From the NCBI RefSeq assembly GCF_037975245.1, contig NC_092572.1, forward strand, positions 34,011,989 through 34,075,988: a DNA stretch of 64,000 bases. The letters run 5' to 3'. Position numbers and translations under genes: made by a program. Positions 25,601-37,600 of this stretch are shown piece after piece. Every line of letters begins with the position of its first letter. Position 1 is the first letter of the stretch. This DNA is from Apostichopus japonicus. Taxonomy: Eukaryota > Echinodermata > Holothuroidea > Aspidochirotida > Stichopodidae. The notes below the pieces were generated by a model that searched no databases, was not told where the DNA came from, and saw only the letters and a program-made list of their open reading frames with translations.

Positions 25601-28600
25601 GCATGTGGATTCTCTCCTCACATAGTCATTAGGTTGTTCACGTCTGACATGTCTTCCAGTTCCAACACTTACTGTTGCATTTATCGGGATATATATAAAT
25701 AATGCGGCATAAAAGCATCAAACTTTCAAACTTTTTTTACTTTAGTGACCTTGCCACACAATGATTGAAAGACGACGTCTTTTCTTCATAGGCGAATCCA
25801 TGTTTTTCTTCGCCAGCTTTGTTGGCACTGCTGCTGCTGTATTGCCATAGTCCTCATAGAACCGTCGGCATTCTCTTGTTTGCCTTTGCTCTTACCACGG
25901 CCATTCCTCCATCTGTCCACTTCCTGATGTTATCGATCCATCCTGTTTTCCTGCGTCCTGGCCTGGCCTTCCCTTCTACTTCTCCTTCTACTGTCATCTG
26001 AATTAGGCTATCTGATCGGCGCTTCCAATGTCCATACATGGACAGCTTCCTCTTCCTTAACTGGACAAGTAGACCTCCCTCTTCTGAAACTCCTACCCTT
26101 TGGCGGATCCAAGCATTTGTCTTTCTATCTTTCCAGCTGACCTGAAGCATTCTACGCCACACCCACAGCTCAAATAAATCTATTTTCTTCATGTCTTTCT
26201 GCTTTAATGCCCAACTTTCTGCACCATAGAGAGCTACACTCCACACAAAAAATTTCACCAGCTGTTTCTTCAGTTTCAGGCTGATCTCTTTTGCCTTCCA
26301 CAATCCAATTAGTTGGCTGGTGGCATCTCTTGCAATTGCCAACCTAGTACAAATCTCTGGTGTAGAGTCTCCATCAATCCTTACCATTGAGCCAAGGTAT
26401 TTGAAGCTGTCCACCTGGTTGATTTCACTTCCGCCAAGAAAGATCTGTTCTTTGCTACCATGAACCATAACATGAGTTTTGGCTGAGTTTATATGGAGAC
26501 CAAAGGTGTGGCTGCATTTCTCCAATTCTACTGCTTGCTTTTCCAGTTTCGTTTTTGAGCGTGCAATCAGTGTGGTGTCATCAGCATAGCGTATATTCCA
26601 TATTGCTCTCCCACCAACAATGCTACCCGATCTTTCATCTAGTGTCTCTTTCACCTGTCGCAAGATGGCTTCACCACAGGCATTGAAAAGCAAGGGGGAC
26701 ACAATGCAGCCCTGACGAACTCCTTTCTCAAATGGAAACTGGTCTGTGTGGTCATCTTCGACTCTAATAACTCCAGTAGCTTCTGAGTATAGTCTCTCCA
26801 GTAGCCAGACTAGGTGTTTAGGTGTGCCATAATCCAAGAGAGTTTTCCACAGGACAGCGTGGTTGACTGTGTCAAAGGCTTTGCTGTAATCAACCAACAT
26901 CAGCCACTGTTGTTGATCTTGTGTTTTCACTGTTTTCTCAATGATGTTACGTATGGTGAGGATAGCATCAGTTGTCCCTTTGCCGGCAACAAAACCAAAC
27001 TGCTCCTCAGCGATCTGCGGCATTACAAAGTGTGCTAACCTGTTACGAATAACTTCCAGCAGCACTTTAGAAGCGTGGCACAACAAACTGATGGTTCTAT
27101 GCTTGGAGCAGTCCTGTGTTCCTGGTACCTTTGGTAGGGTAATAATTTCAGATTGTGTCCAGTCGCTTGGCCAAACACCAGTCCTCCAGATGTTATCACT
27201 TATTGTTTTCATGGCTTGTACTACGGTCTCTCCTCCTGCCTTTATCATTTCTCCAGAAGTCCCATCCAGACCAGCCGCTTTGCCAACCTTTAGTTTCTTT
27301 ATGGCTGCTCTAATTTCACTTGGCACAACTTCTGGTTCCAGTGCTTCTGGTGGAAGTTCATCAGGAGTGTGCCCTGGTAGGTCTGAGCTAAAGAGTTGTG
27401 TGCCATACTCTAACCATTCGGTCTTTGATCTTATCGGCTTCATAAAGCATCTCTCCATTCTTATCCTTGATACCAATGCGTGGCTGAGGAGATCTCCTCC
27501 CACTATTCTGCTTTATCAGCTGGTAGGTACGCTTGGTATTTCCAGACCTGAATGATTGATCTGCTTCAGCACTCAAACCAGCCAACCACTTCCGTTTGGC
27601 CTTGCGACATACTGTCCTGACAGCTTTGCATAGGTTTCTGTAATCTGCGCCTTGAAAGTTGGTTATCTTCGCTTGTCGTCTTTGGTCAATCAAGTCTTGG
27701 CAGTCTGGGTCATTTATCCACGGTTTCTCTGTCTTCCTTACAACCGGACAATGTTCTTTTGTTGCTGAAGTAAGTGCATCTGCCAAAACTGGCCATGTGA
27801 CATCCTTGCCTTCTAGATGACCTTTGACACTGGATTCGAATGAAGCTGCAGTGACTGGATCTTTGAACTGTTCCAGATTTAGCTTGAGCTTCTTGGTAAG
27901 CAGTTTTTTGTTGTTCCAACTGCGTCCCTTCAGTTTCATCCAAACTAGTTGGTGGTCTGAAACACAGTCAGCACTGCGTAATGCCCGGCTATCCTTGCAT
28001 TCTCTTCTGTCACGTAGCCTTATGGAAATGAAGTCAATTTGGTTCTTCCATTGACCTCCAGGGGAGCACCAAGTATACAACTGGTTCTTTCTGTGTTGAG
28101 AGCAGGTGTTTACAGCAATTAATTTGTTATCACTGAGCCAGTCAAGGAACATTTGCCCCCGGTCATTACCTTCTCCGACACCAAACTTTCCACAGGACAT
28201 GTGCTGGCAATTTGCACCAATTTGAGCATTGAAGTCTCCCAACACCACAAGACGGTCTTTCTTTGGACAATCATCCACTACTTTTTGCAACATTGCATAT
28301 ATCGAAAGCACCTCATCATCCTCTGCCTCAGATGTTGGCATGTAGACCTGGATAATTGTCATTGGCTGTGGCTTTGACTTGAGACGGATCACAAAAATTC
28401 TATCTGAAATTGGCTGAACTTTCAGTACCGTTTTGACAGTCTTTGGTGCTACAAGGAAACCCACACCTCTTTGGTGAACTTTGTCATCGCCTGTGTAGTA
28501 GAACATCCATCCATTTGTATTCACCTGTCCAGATGATGTCCATCTAACTTCTGCAAGCCCTAGTACATCCAAACTCAAACGCTCTGCTTCCATGCGGACC

Positions 28601-31600
28601 TGATGTAATTTGCCACAATCATTCAAAGTACGGACATTCCATGTTGCGATGTTCAGATATCGTAGACCTCTACCAGAAGTTGCCTGAGAAGTATCAGAAC
28701 CATGCCTCTCAAATGCGTGGCTCGTCATTGTATAACTCAGAGCTCCTATCTGGAATTGATCCTTCCCCAGTAGCTCTAGGAGCACGGTCAATCCTGGGGG
28801 TCCTAATTGCAGACTCCATAACGTTCTGTTCATTATCATACATCATTCAAATACAAGAGAAATTTAGACTAATAATCCGCTGGGACGTCAAACCGCTACG
28901 AATGCAGCTGGCCGGAACATACTAGCAAGTACAACCGCCCTTTACTACACGCACACCTACTGCTGGTTCTGCTGCATGCCTTCAATACCGTAGAACGCCA
29001 ATTCCGCCATGCAGACTGCTCCCAACCCAACCCATGGGCCCGCTCGGTTTTATGGCGCCGACCGACCCGCCAGTCACATTGTAGGTAAAAATGGCTTCTT
29101 GTGCGCTTTTTATAGGACGTTAGCCTGGGACTGACTAACCCCACACACAGCCTCCCCACTCTGCCTGGTTGCAGTTTAACGTCATACCCATGACATACAC
29201 TGCAGTGGTCTTTAACAGCGGTCTGAATTTTCCTGACACATGCAACTTTTTCTGCATCAAATATTTAGGGTCCCAATCATCTTCTGTGAAGTGGGCAGAA
29301 AAAACTTTCACATTCTTGCCATGAGAAACTCCTGGTGTGATGAAGTCTTTCCTGGTTCTCCTCACAAATCGTATCCATAGTTTCCGATATCTCTTACTAC
29401 TTTTTCCGCTTGGAAAATTGAAAAAAAAACTTATTGTAGAGTCCACATTTGTTCTGTTGCATCCCCTACAACGCAATTTTTTGGCATTTTGCTAGTGGTT
29501 TAGGTTGTTCGTCGAGTCCAATATAGAGTAGGTTGCAACTAAACTTACACACTAAGTGCACACTGCTGAAGTACACTACGCCGAGCTCACTTTGTTATCA
29601 TCATAATGACGTCACATGTCACTGTAGATCACGTGATCATGATATCGCTTTTCGAGAAAAACCCAATTTTTGTTTAAAATATCAACGAGTTTAGGAATTT
29701 TATTTAAGCCTTTCCCAACATCGGATTGACTTGAATTTTCACATGTGTAATATGGAAACCAACTGGAATACTCTTGAATAAAATCGTATTTGTTTGTCGA
29801 TGCTGAAAAATCACTATCGTTAATCTTTAAGGCCTTTAGCCCACAAAATGGTACTATTTGTATCAACAGTTAAGCGAGATAGATTATGATAATAGCCTGG
29901 ATAATAGCCTGAAATCAGAAAACTTCATTTCATACAGAACTAGAAATATTAACAGTGATAACATTCATCACAAGGAAATAAGCACACTTAATGAAGACAG
30001 CAATTCAAGAAGGTTTAACATTTGTTTTAGTGTGTGTATATGAGTGTAGAGCAGTAGAGTAGCTTGAACATTATCAGCTGAGTAAAATAAATTACTACAT
30101 TGAAAGGGATTATGCACAGTTTAACTGCATTAGTGCTCTCTTTGTTCAGGAGGGAGGAAATATTTTAGATTAAATCAGTGCAAAATGTTGTGGTTTTCAT
30201 TAAGTTGATCGTGAAGCAGTTTATATGATGATAAGAATTAGTGCCAATATAACCTGTAACTTTGAAATGTTCTTTTTATACTCAAAGCAGAGAAATGTGG
30301 CAATGAATACAAAAATGTGTTCAATAAAACATTCCATGTGAGAGTGGCTAAGGGTCTTATTGTTATCTACTTATACTCATTTCAGTTGAATGGATCATTG
30401 GAGCAAACTTAATTCACACATTAAATGTGACAACTGGAGAATGGATGGTGAGATGCATTATCTTGTATTTTTTTAATTATTGTCATTCATTTCAGATTGT
30501 GTTCTGACATTTATTAAAAAACAAGTTTGTAAACACAATCTCGTAGGCACAATAATCACTGTCTTGTAAACACAATAACTCACCAAGCGTGTGATCCACG
30601 AACTTTAAACTCTGTATGTTGATAACAGTTACAAAGCTCTCTGGGCTGTTTTAGTTTATTTACAATGTCAACTGTCATTTGAGTTCACCTGTGGACAAAA
30701 TATGGAAACATTGTAAACAAACTTACTGGACAGCAATAGCATTGATAAATGTCATACTTGGGTGTTAGGTGCTCCATAAAGCAGCTTTGGTAGAGGTCAA
30801 AGGTCAAGTGATGTCAACAGGAGGAAAACTCTGACAACGTAAACAAGCAGACTCAATTAATCTGGCCTTACAAATCACATAGTTGGTATGTGGGTGCCCC
30901 TCAGTCAGTAAGTTCAAGGTTGTTTTAGTTATTGGGAAATTTCAATTGGGGTCAGTAGATGTCAAGTCTCAAATAATTGTAATTTTGAAAACTCCAAAAG
31001 TCAAAGGATAGCTTTGACGAACTTTACACATGGTATGTGGCTCAACCATAATGAGTACTCAAATGTCACTCATGGTGACAATTTTAGCTCCAAAAGTAAA
31101 ACTTGGATGAACTTCACACTTGGTATGTGAATCAAGCCTATTAAGTATTAAAACTGTCTGTGCATAGAATTCAGTAAATGTTCTGACACAGTGTAAATGT
31201 TGAATATCTAAGCCTCTTGGTTTCCTATGACTTGGTTACAACACTGGATCAAATAAAATTAAAAGTCCATGTTAACATAGTTTATTTATATTTTTCTTGT
31301 TTTCTGATGTTAGGATGGAGGGGCAGATTCTGCCGCTAGCAGCTCTAATAAAGTAGTTGATGCAGGACTATCTCAGTCACAGAAGAAGACTGGTGATGAA
31401 AGTCAAACGGTCAAACAACCCCTAGAAAACATTGAACTAGAAGTTAGAACAGAAAGTCTCAGGGTAATAATTTACATACAAGATTCTGTTTTCCTGGAAA
31501 CAGTCTTCTTCAAAGCATATAACACCATTTGGTGCTTTACAGTTTGTCCATACTGGCTCTTAAGGCATACCTACTTTGATGTTTAAGTTCAATGGTTTGC

Positions 31601-34600
31601 TTGTATAATATTACATCATGATTTATTTCTTCTAAAATGCTTGCCATCTAGTACGGATGCTGTTTATGATACCTCAGTTTTTTGAGGTATGTTCTTGCTG
31701 CAGTTAGTTTCATTTATGAGACTGAAATGTTTCAATAGTAAATGCAGTAACTTCTAAATATTTTTGTCATACAACCAAGCCCTCATGAAACCGTGCCATT
31801 TTTTGTGAATGAGCTTTAACACATTTGAGTGCATCAATTAAATGCTGATTGTGCACCTCTAGCCAATAATTTGTAATGTACACAGCTGACACACATTTGC
31901 AACTTGTGCATAAGAAGGATACAACTGGCACAATGTTGGTTAACAAGTCAACTTTAAGAGATTACATACAATAAGTTTTGCTAAGTACTGAGCACAACTT
32001 CCCAAAGTTTCAACAACTGTCTTGTGCATAGATTCTAGTCTTCGGTGCAGCATCAGTTTCTTTGAGCGTGGAAGTGAGTGTACAAACATCAATGCAATCA
32101 CGTAAATAATACTAAGAGTTTCTGTGAGTGTGCAAACTGAGTAGCAGCAAGCAATTAGTACTGACTAGGTTTGGGGGTTCAGCTGTGTAATTAAATTTCT
32201 TTCCCTCAAGAAGTGGTTATGTTGATCAAATAGTTCCTATAAACTTAATAGATATTAACATGTTCATTGCGTCCTTTATTCCCTGGAATGAGTTCGTTGG
32301 AAACGCACTATGCAATTGATAGACAACACATGTCTTCCCCCCCCCCACCCCCACCTAGAGCTTTTTTTCCCCTCGCACACCTGCGTTACAAACTACAGTC
32401 CCATTTACTGCCTTAGATCAATATCAAATCTGTTATTCTGGTTATGGGATTGTCCTGTCCTACAACACAACTTCTTTTGTACGCTTTTGCAAGCTTAACA
32501 ATAATAACAACATTTCTTGTGCTTTGAATTGCATCTAGCATTTCAACATGGAAAAAAGGATGGGTTAAATCTTGGCTACTGACTTAGCTTATTGGGGCCA
32601 GCGGAGGGTAAATTTTGAACATTTTAAATCTCCAGAACATGGGCATCAATTGAGGTTGTATGCATGGTAGGATATCTTCTGTACTGTAAAGAGTTTAGAG
32701 AATTTGGAGTAGGTCACAGTTCATTATAAGTCACCATTGGTCAAAACTTGAAATCCTTGTAAACACGAGGATTTCCAGATGGGAAAATTTATTAGCTCTT
32801 GTATTAGCATGTGTCTTTCATATAGTGTGTACAAGAATCCTATTACTTTTGATGAAGGTCACAGGTCATGTGGGGTCAGCTGAGGCCTAAATATCAAAAG
32901 TACTGTATCTTGAGAACTTTAAGTTATGGGAAACTTTATTACCTCTCGTATTTAGCATGTGTCTTTCATATAGTGTGTACAAGAATCCTATTACTTTTGA
33001 TGAAGGTCACAGGTCATGTGGGGTCAGCTGAGGCCTAGATATCAAAAGTACTGTATCTTGAGAACTTTAAGTTATGGGAAACTTTATTAGCTCTCGTATT
33101 TAGCATGTGTCTTTCATATAGTGTGTACAAGAATCCTATTACTTTTGATGAAGGTCACAGGTCATGTGGGGTCAGCTGAGGCCTAGATATCAAAAGTACT
33201 GTATCTTGAGAACTTTAAGTTATGGGAAACTTTATTAGCTCTCGTATTTAGCATGTGTCTTTCATATAGTGTGTACAAGAATCCTATTACTTTTGATGAA
33301 GGTCACAGGTCATGTGGGGTCAGCTGAGGCCTAGATATCAAAAGTACTGTATCTTGAGAACTTTAAGTTATGGGAAACTTTACTAGCTCTCGTATTTAGC
33401 ATGTGTCTTTCATATAGTGTGTACAAGAATCCTATTACTTTTGATGAAGGTCACAGGTCATGTGGGGTCAGCTGAGGTCCAAATATCAAAAGTACTGTAT
33501 CTTGAGAACTTTAAGTTCGGGAGAGAATATATGCATGGTACATTATCCAAATGGTAAGTTAAATTGCTCAACAATTTTGTACAGGTGAAAGATCATTTCA
33601 GGTTTGCAGAAGTCAAACCCAACAAAATTTCTTAAGGTCAGGTCTTGAGAATCAGAAGATGAAAGGTCTTTTGAGGTCAACATATGTCAAAGTACAGTAT
33701 GAAAATCTTGTGAATTCACCAGTGGTCAAACTTGTAATCTTGTCTGCAGTGTTACATTAAATATTCTCAATTGTGGCCAGTAAGGATCACTGTTAAGCCC
33801 AATTATGGCTGCTTGTTTACTAGTCAATATTATAATATATACTTTGTGTCTAACATCATTTCAACATATTTATCTGCAGAACGTATCAGCATCATCCCTC
33901 TCCGGCAATCCTGTGCCATCACAGTCAGCAGATGTCCAACACTCAAAGAAAAGACGGTTTAATGAATCTACAGCTGTAGTGATGGTAAAGTTATTTCTAT
34001 TGATCATCTCAGAATATCTTCCAAAATATTGATATTTTCGACAGAAAAATTATAAAGCAGCAAACAGAAAAGGGAGCCTGTCAAGTACTGATCACAAGTG
34101 ACAATGTTAGATGTTGCAGTTGCACATGTTGAAATGAAATTTATAATTTTTTTAGGAAATAAAAAATTGTATCATAAAGCCATGGTCGTACATTCACCAT
34201 TTGTCAAGTGGGATATTCTTTTGTGTAAAAGTAAGTTTTTTAATGGGGTATTTTTTTATGAGACAAAGACCGACTTCAAGACCAACTGCTCTTTGTGATT
34301 GACTGCAGTGACTAGCTGAGCAACATTTCGAAAAACTAACCAATAAAAGCAGCAACTTGCTTGATTGTAACTGGACACTGTTTAATGTTGGCTGGGAGTT
34401 CAAAGTCCCAGAAGAAGCAGCTCCTTAAGACTACACTTGTTTACCCTTCAAGCAATTTTAGAGCACTAAAAGACAAGTCAGAAAATATAACTACCATGAC
34501 ATGGTATGTATAGGGTGTATCTCATGGGGTGTATCTCAGGGACCTTGAGAGGGTCCAGGGACGCAACCACTTTTAGCTCAAACTTTTTCAGATATCCATT

Positions 34601-37600
34601 GTCTTTTAGAAACAAAATAAAAGCACAATATACGTGTGAGAGATAAAACAGCACTGAACTGACTTGGCTTTTTGAAAATTGACTGCAGTGACTAGCTGAG
34701 CTATGTTTCTAACAGCAATTTAAAAGCAAAATATGTGTGAAAGAGAGAAATCAACTTATATGGAATGCATTTCAAAGCAGTGCCGATTGTCTAGATAGGG
34801 GGAACCCCCAGAAGTTGTAAATTTTAAAAATGTTCTTGTTTCCTTGTAGCGATTTCGTAGCATAATAGCACATGTCAGGAAGAGGAATTTTATGTCTGTG
34901 GGAAATGTCTCAAGCCTGGACACCTTCAGAAACTTCATATAGCTATTTTAGCTTCAGCAGAGAAATATACAGCAATGTCATTGGAATAAATTTCAAACCC
35001 CTGTGGGGGATTCAGAGGGAAATAACCACCAAGGTGCCACAATTTTGTTAGCCTAATATTACCCAAATAAAGGAAATTGGGCAGAAGGCAAAGTGAGGTT
35101 TGCTTACTGCAGCCAACTTGAAGTCAAATATGGCGGAGGTGGGGGCAAGTGTCTTGATTGGGGGATTCCCCAATTTTGCAGACACTGGTTAAATTATGAT
35201 AATTCTAAACCTTGTGATCGTTATCAAATATACCTTTAAAGGATGTGATGTTTGTACAAGGACATGATGAATAAAAACACACCATTTCTTGTCTTAAATT
35301 TCTTCCTGTAAGCTTGGCCTGAAAGCCTAGTAATCATGGCAAATTATATAAAGCTTGTGAACTTGCACACATGATTTGTGAATGCATTTTGATAATGATA
35401 GTACTTTATGTATTGCTACATATTTAAAGCGTCATATGGCAATGTAGGAAAACTTTAAACACATTAACTCTAACAATTGAGAGCTGCATTACATAATTCC
35501 ATGTGGATTCACCAAGGTGACTACTGTACTTGTTAATTGTAGAAGTCATAGGTGATTTGAGGTCAACAAGTCTAAAATCCTTGTAAGCAAACATCATTGA
35601 AGTTTACCATGGTAGTTATTATTGACCTCAAATGACCTTTCACCTCCACACAATCAATAGGATTTCATGTTTGTACATGTAATTTGGATCTGCTTTAGTA
35701 ATTACATGTATCATTTCAGTCTTACAACAAATGTTAAGCCTGGATGAACTTCATACTTGCTCTATATAGGTGCTCTCAAGTACAAGACTCCTTTGGTTTT
35801 GTTGGTAAATGTCTGTTGAGGTCAACATAGTGAAAGTATGAAATCTCATGAACAGTTTGTGAATTCACCAGTGGTCAAGCTTTCAATCTTGTCTGCACTG
35901 CTACATCAAATATATATTAATCTGGCAAATAAGGATTCACTAAGCCTAACTGGCTACCTGGTATATTTAGCAATATCCTAACTGTGTGTCTATTTACTCA
36001 TTTCAACATATTTATCTGCAGGACGTATCATCATCATCCCTCTCAGGCTTTCCTGTGCCATCACAGTCAGCAGATCTCCAACACTCAAAGAAGAGACGCT
36101 TTAATGAATCTACCGCTGTAGTGATGGTAAAGTTCAGTCTATTGATCATCTCAGAATATCTTCCAAAATATTGATAATTTCGAATTTAAAACTATATTAG
36201 TAGCAAACAGAAAAGCGAGCCTGTTAGATACTGATCACAAGTGACAATGTGGGATGTTGCGCATACTGAATTGAAATGTAAAATGGAAGGAAATCAAATA
36301 TTGTATCATGTAACCATGGCGGAACATTCACCATTTGAATGTTGAATTATTTCATGAGTACGTGTATATTTATGTATACTATGTAGGATATTTAATTGGG
36401 AGAGGGAATTAAAAAGTACCTGGTTTACTATAAAGTTCATTTCCTGTCTAGTTATTGGCCAAATTGTCACTTTCAATAAAAAGCAATGCAGCTGGAGTTC
36501 TTTGATGCATGCCATTCACCGCATACCAGCATCGCTTAGACACATAAATAACCTGTTGGCCTGCTGAACTGTTGATGTGTTTTAATGCCTATACCTATAG
36601 TATGACTATATAAGTTGCTTTTAAATTTGACTTACAACTTGTCTTGGACTGAGAAACATTGACTTGTGACTTGGTTTGATTTGCAATAAAGTCAAATGAC
36701 TTGTGATAGACATGACATAATGATATAAAATTTACCTGTAGCTTTGCTTAAATTGAGAAACATTTATGACTTGATATGACTTGTGATAAAATCGAATGAC
36801 CTGTTACAGTCTTAGCCTGATGAAATCAACTTTACCTTTGACTTTACTTGAATTGAGAAACATTGACTGATGTATTGATGTCACAAAATAAATGACTTGG
36901 TTAAGACGCTGAATCACGAGATTTAAAGAAGAATTAAACCCTGGGGTTTTTCACTGACCTTATCGTAGAGACTAATATTCTTACACCCTCTGTGAAATAA
37001 CTAGGCAAAATTACCTTTCCCCAAATTTCCAGGAATGCTCTAGTTTTTTCTTCTTCTAACCAACTGTTGGCGGCCATTATGTAAAGATGGCGCTTCCAAA
37101 ATGACTTCTTGCAGCCACATCATAAGTTACACATTCTCCTCTCTGCATATGAACTGTACACTTGCTCTCAGAGATTGTTTCGAAGCTGGTCGAAAATGCT
37201 GGAGTACCGAGCATTTGGTTGTTCAAAAAGGAGAGCGGAAAAGGAGCAGGGAAGGGAAAATTATATTATGTTATTTCTGACGGGAATAGGGTTTCATAGA
37301 AAAAGGAACAAACAAAAGCACCAGACTGGCCCCTCCTCGCAGAACTGTTACTAGTGTTAGAAGTTCTAACATCACAGTAACTGCCAGTGTCGGCCACAGT
37401 TCCAATCTGCTTAACAAGGTTTATAGGTCTTGTTGTCTCAAATCCTCTACTGTGTATTCAGGCTGGATTTGATAGCAGGTCAAGTCCAAATACATCCATG
37501 TTCTCATGTTTAGAAAAAGTTATCGTGAATGGCACGTAGTAAATGTTTGTCTTGAAATGCAATATGTGGCTCCCTTACCAAACAAGCGGGAACTGTCGGA

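Larger units (their letters stand above)
25742..28839 (-). mobile_element. RTE-like non-LTR retrotransposon, nearly full coding length
   Basis: An antisense LINE in intron 6. Its coding region begins with an apurinic endonuclease and continues into reverse transcriptase and a C-terminal RT-connection region. Two reading-frame breaks are visible: one near 27425-27430, between the endonuclease frame and the RT frame, and a probable one near 25860, after which a Lys/Arg-rich tail stays open in another frame to a stop at 25742-25744. Apart from these the coding is continuous over 3 kb with few stops, so the insertion is probably young. Motif style and single-ORF layout suggest the RTE clade; tree placement was not possible. 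Confidence 0.8.

Noticed and set aside
24679-25604. Overlapping frames up to 146 codons on both strands
   Set aside because: They cross a hAT MITE and its poly-G/poly-C tracts and lack motifs.
26570-26620. YADD motif as a bacterial retron or group II intron RT
   Set aside because: The attached AP endonuclease and overall motif order are those of a non-LTR retrotransposon.
25819-28925. Several plus-strand frames over 25.8-28.9 kb, one of 204 codons
   Set aside because: They lie opposite the LINE endonuclease and RT frames and show no family motif.
32740-33515. CRISPR-like direct repeats
   Set aside because: Whole 148-bp units repeat with no short repeat and unique spacer pattern, in an animal intron.
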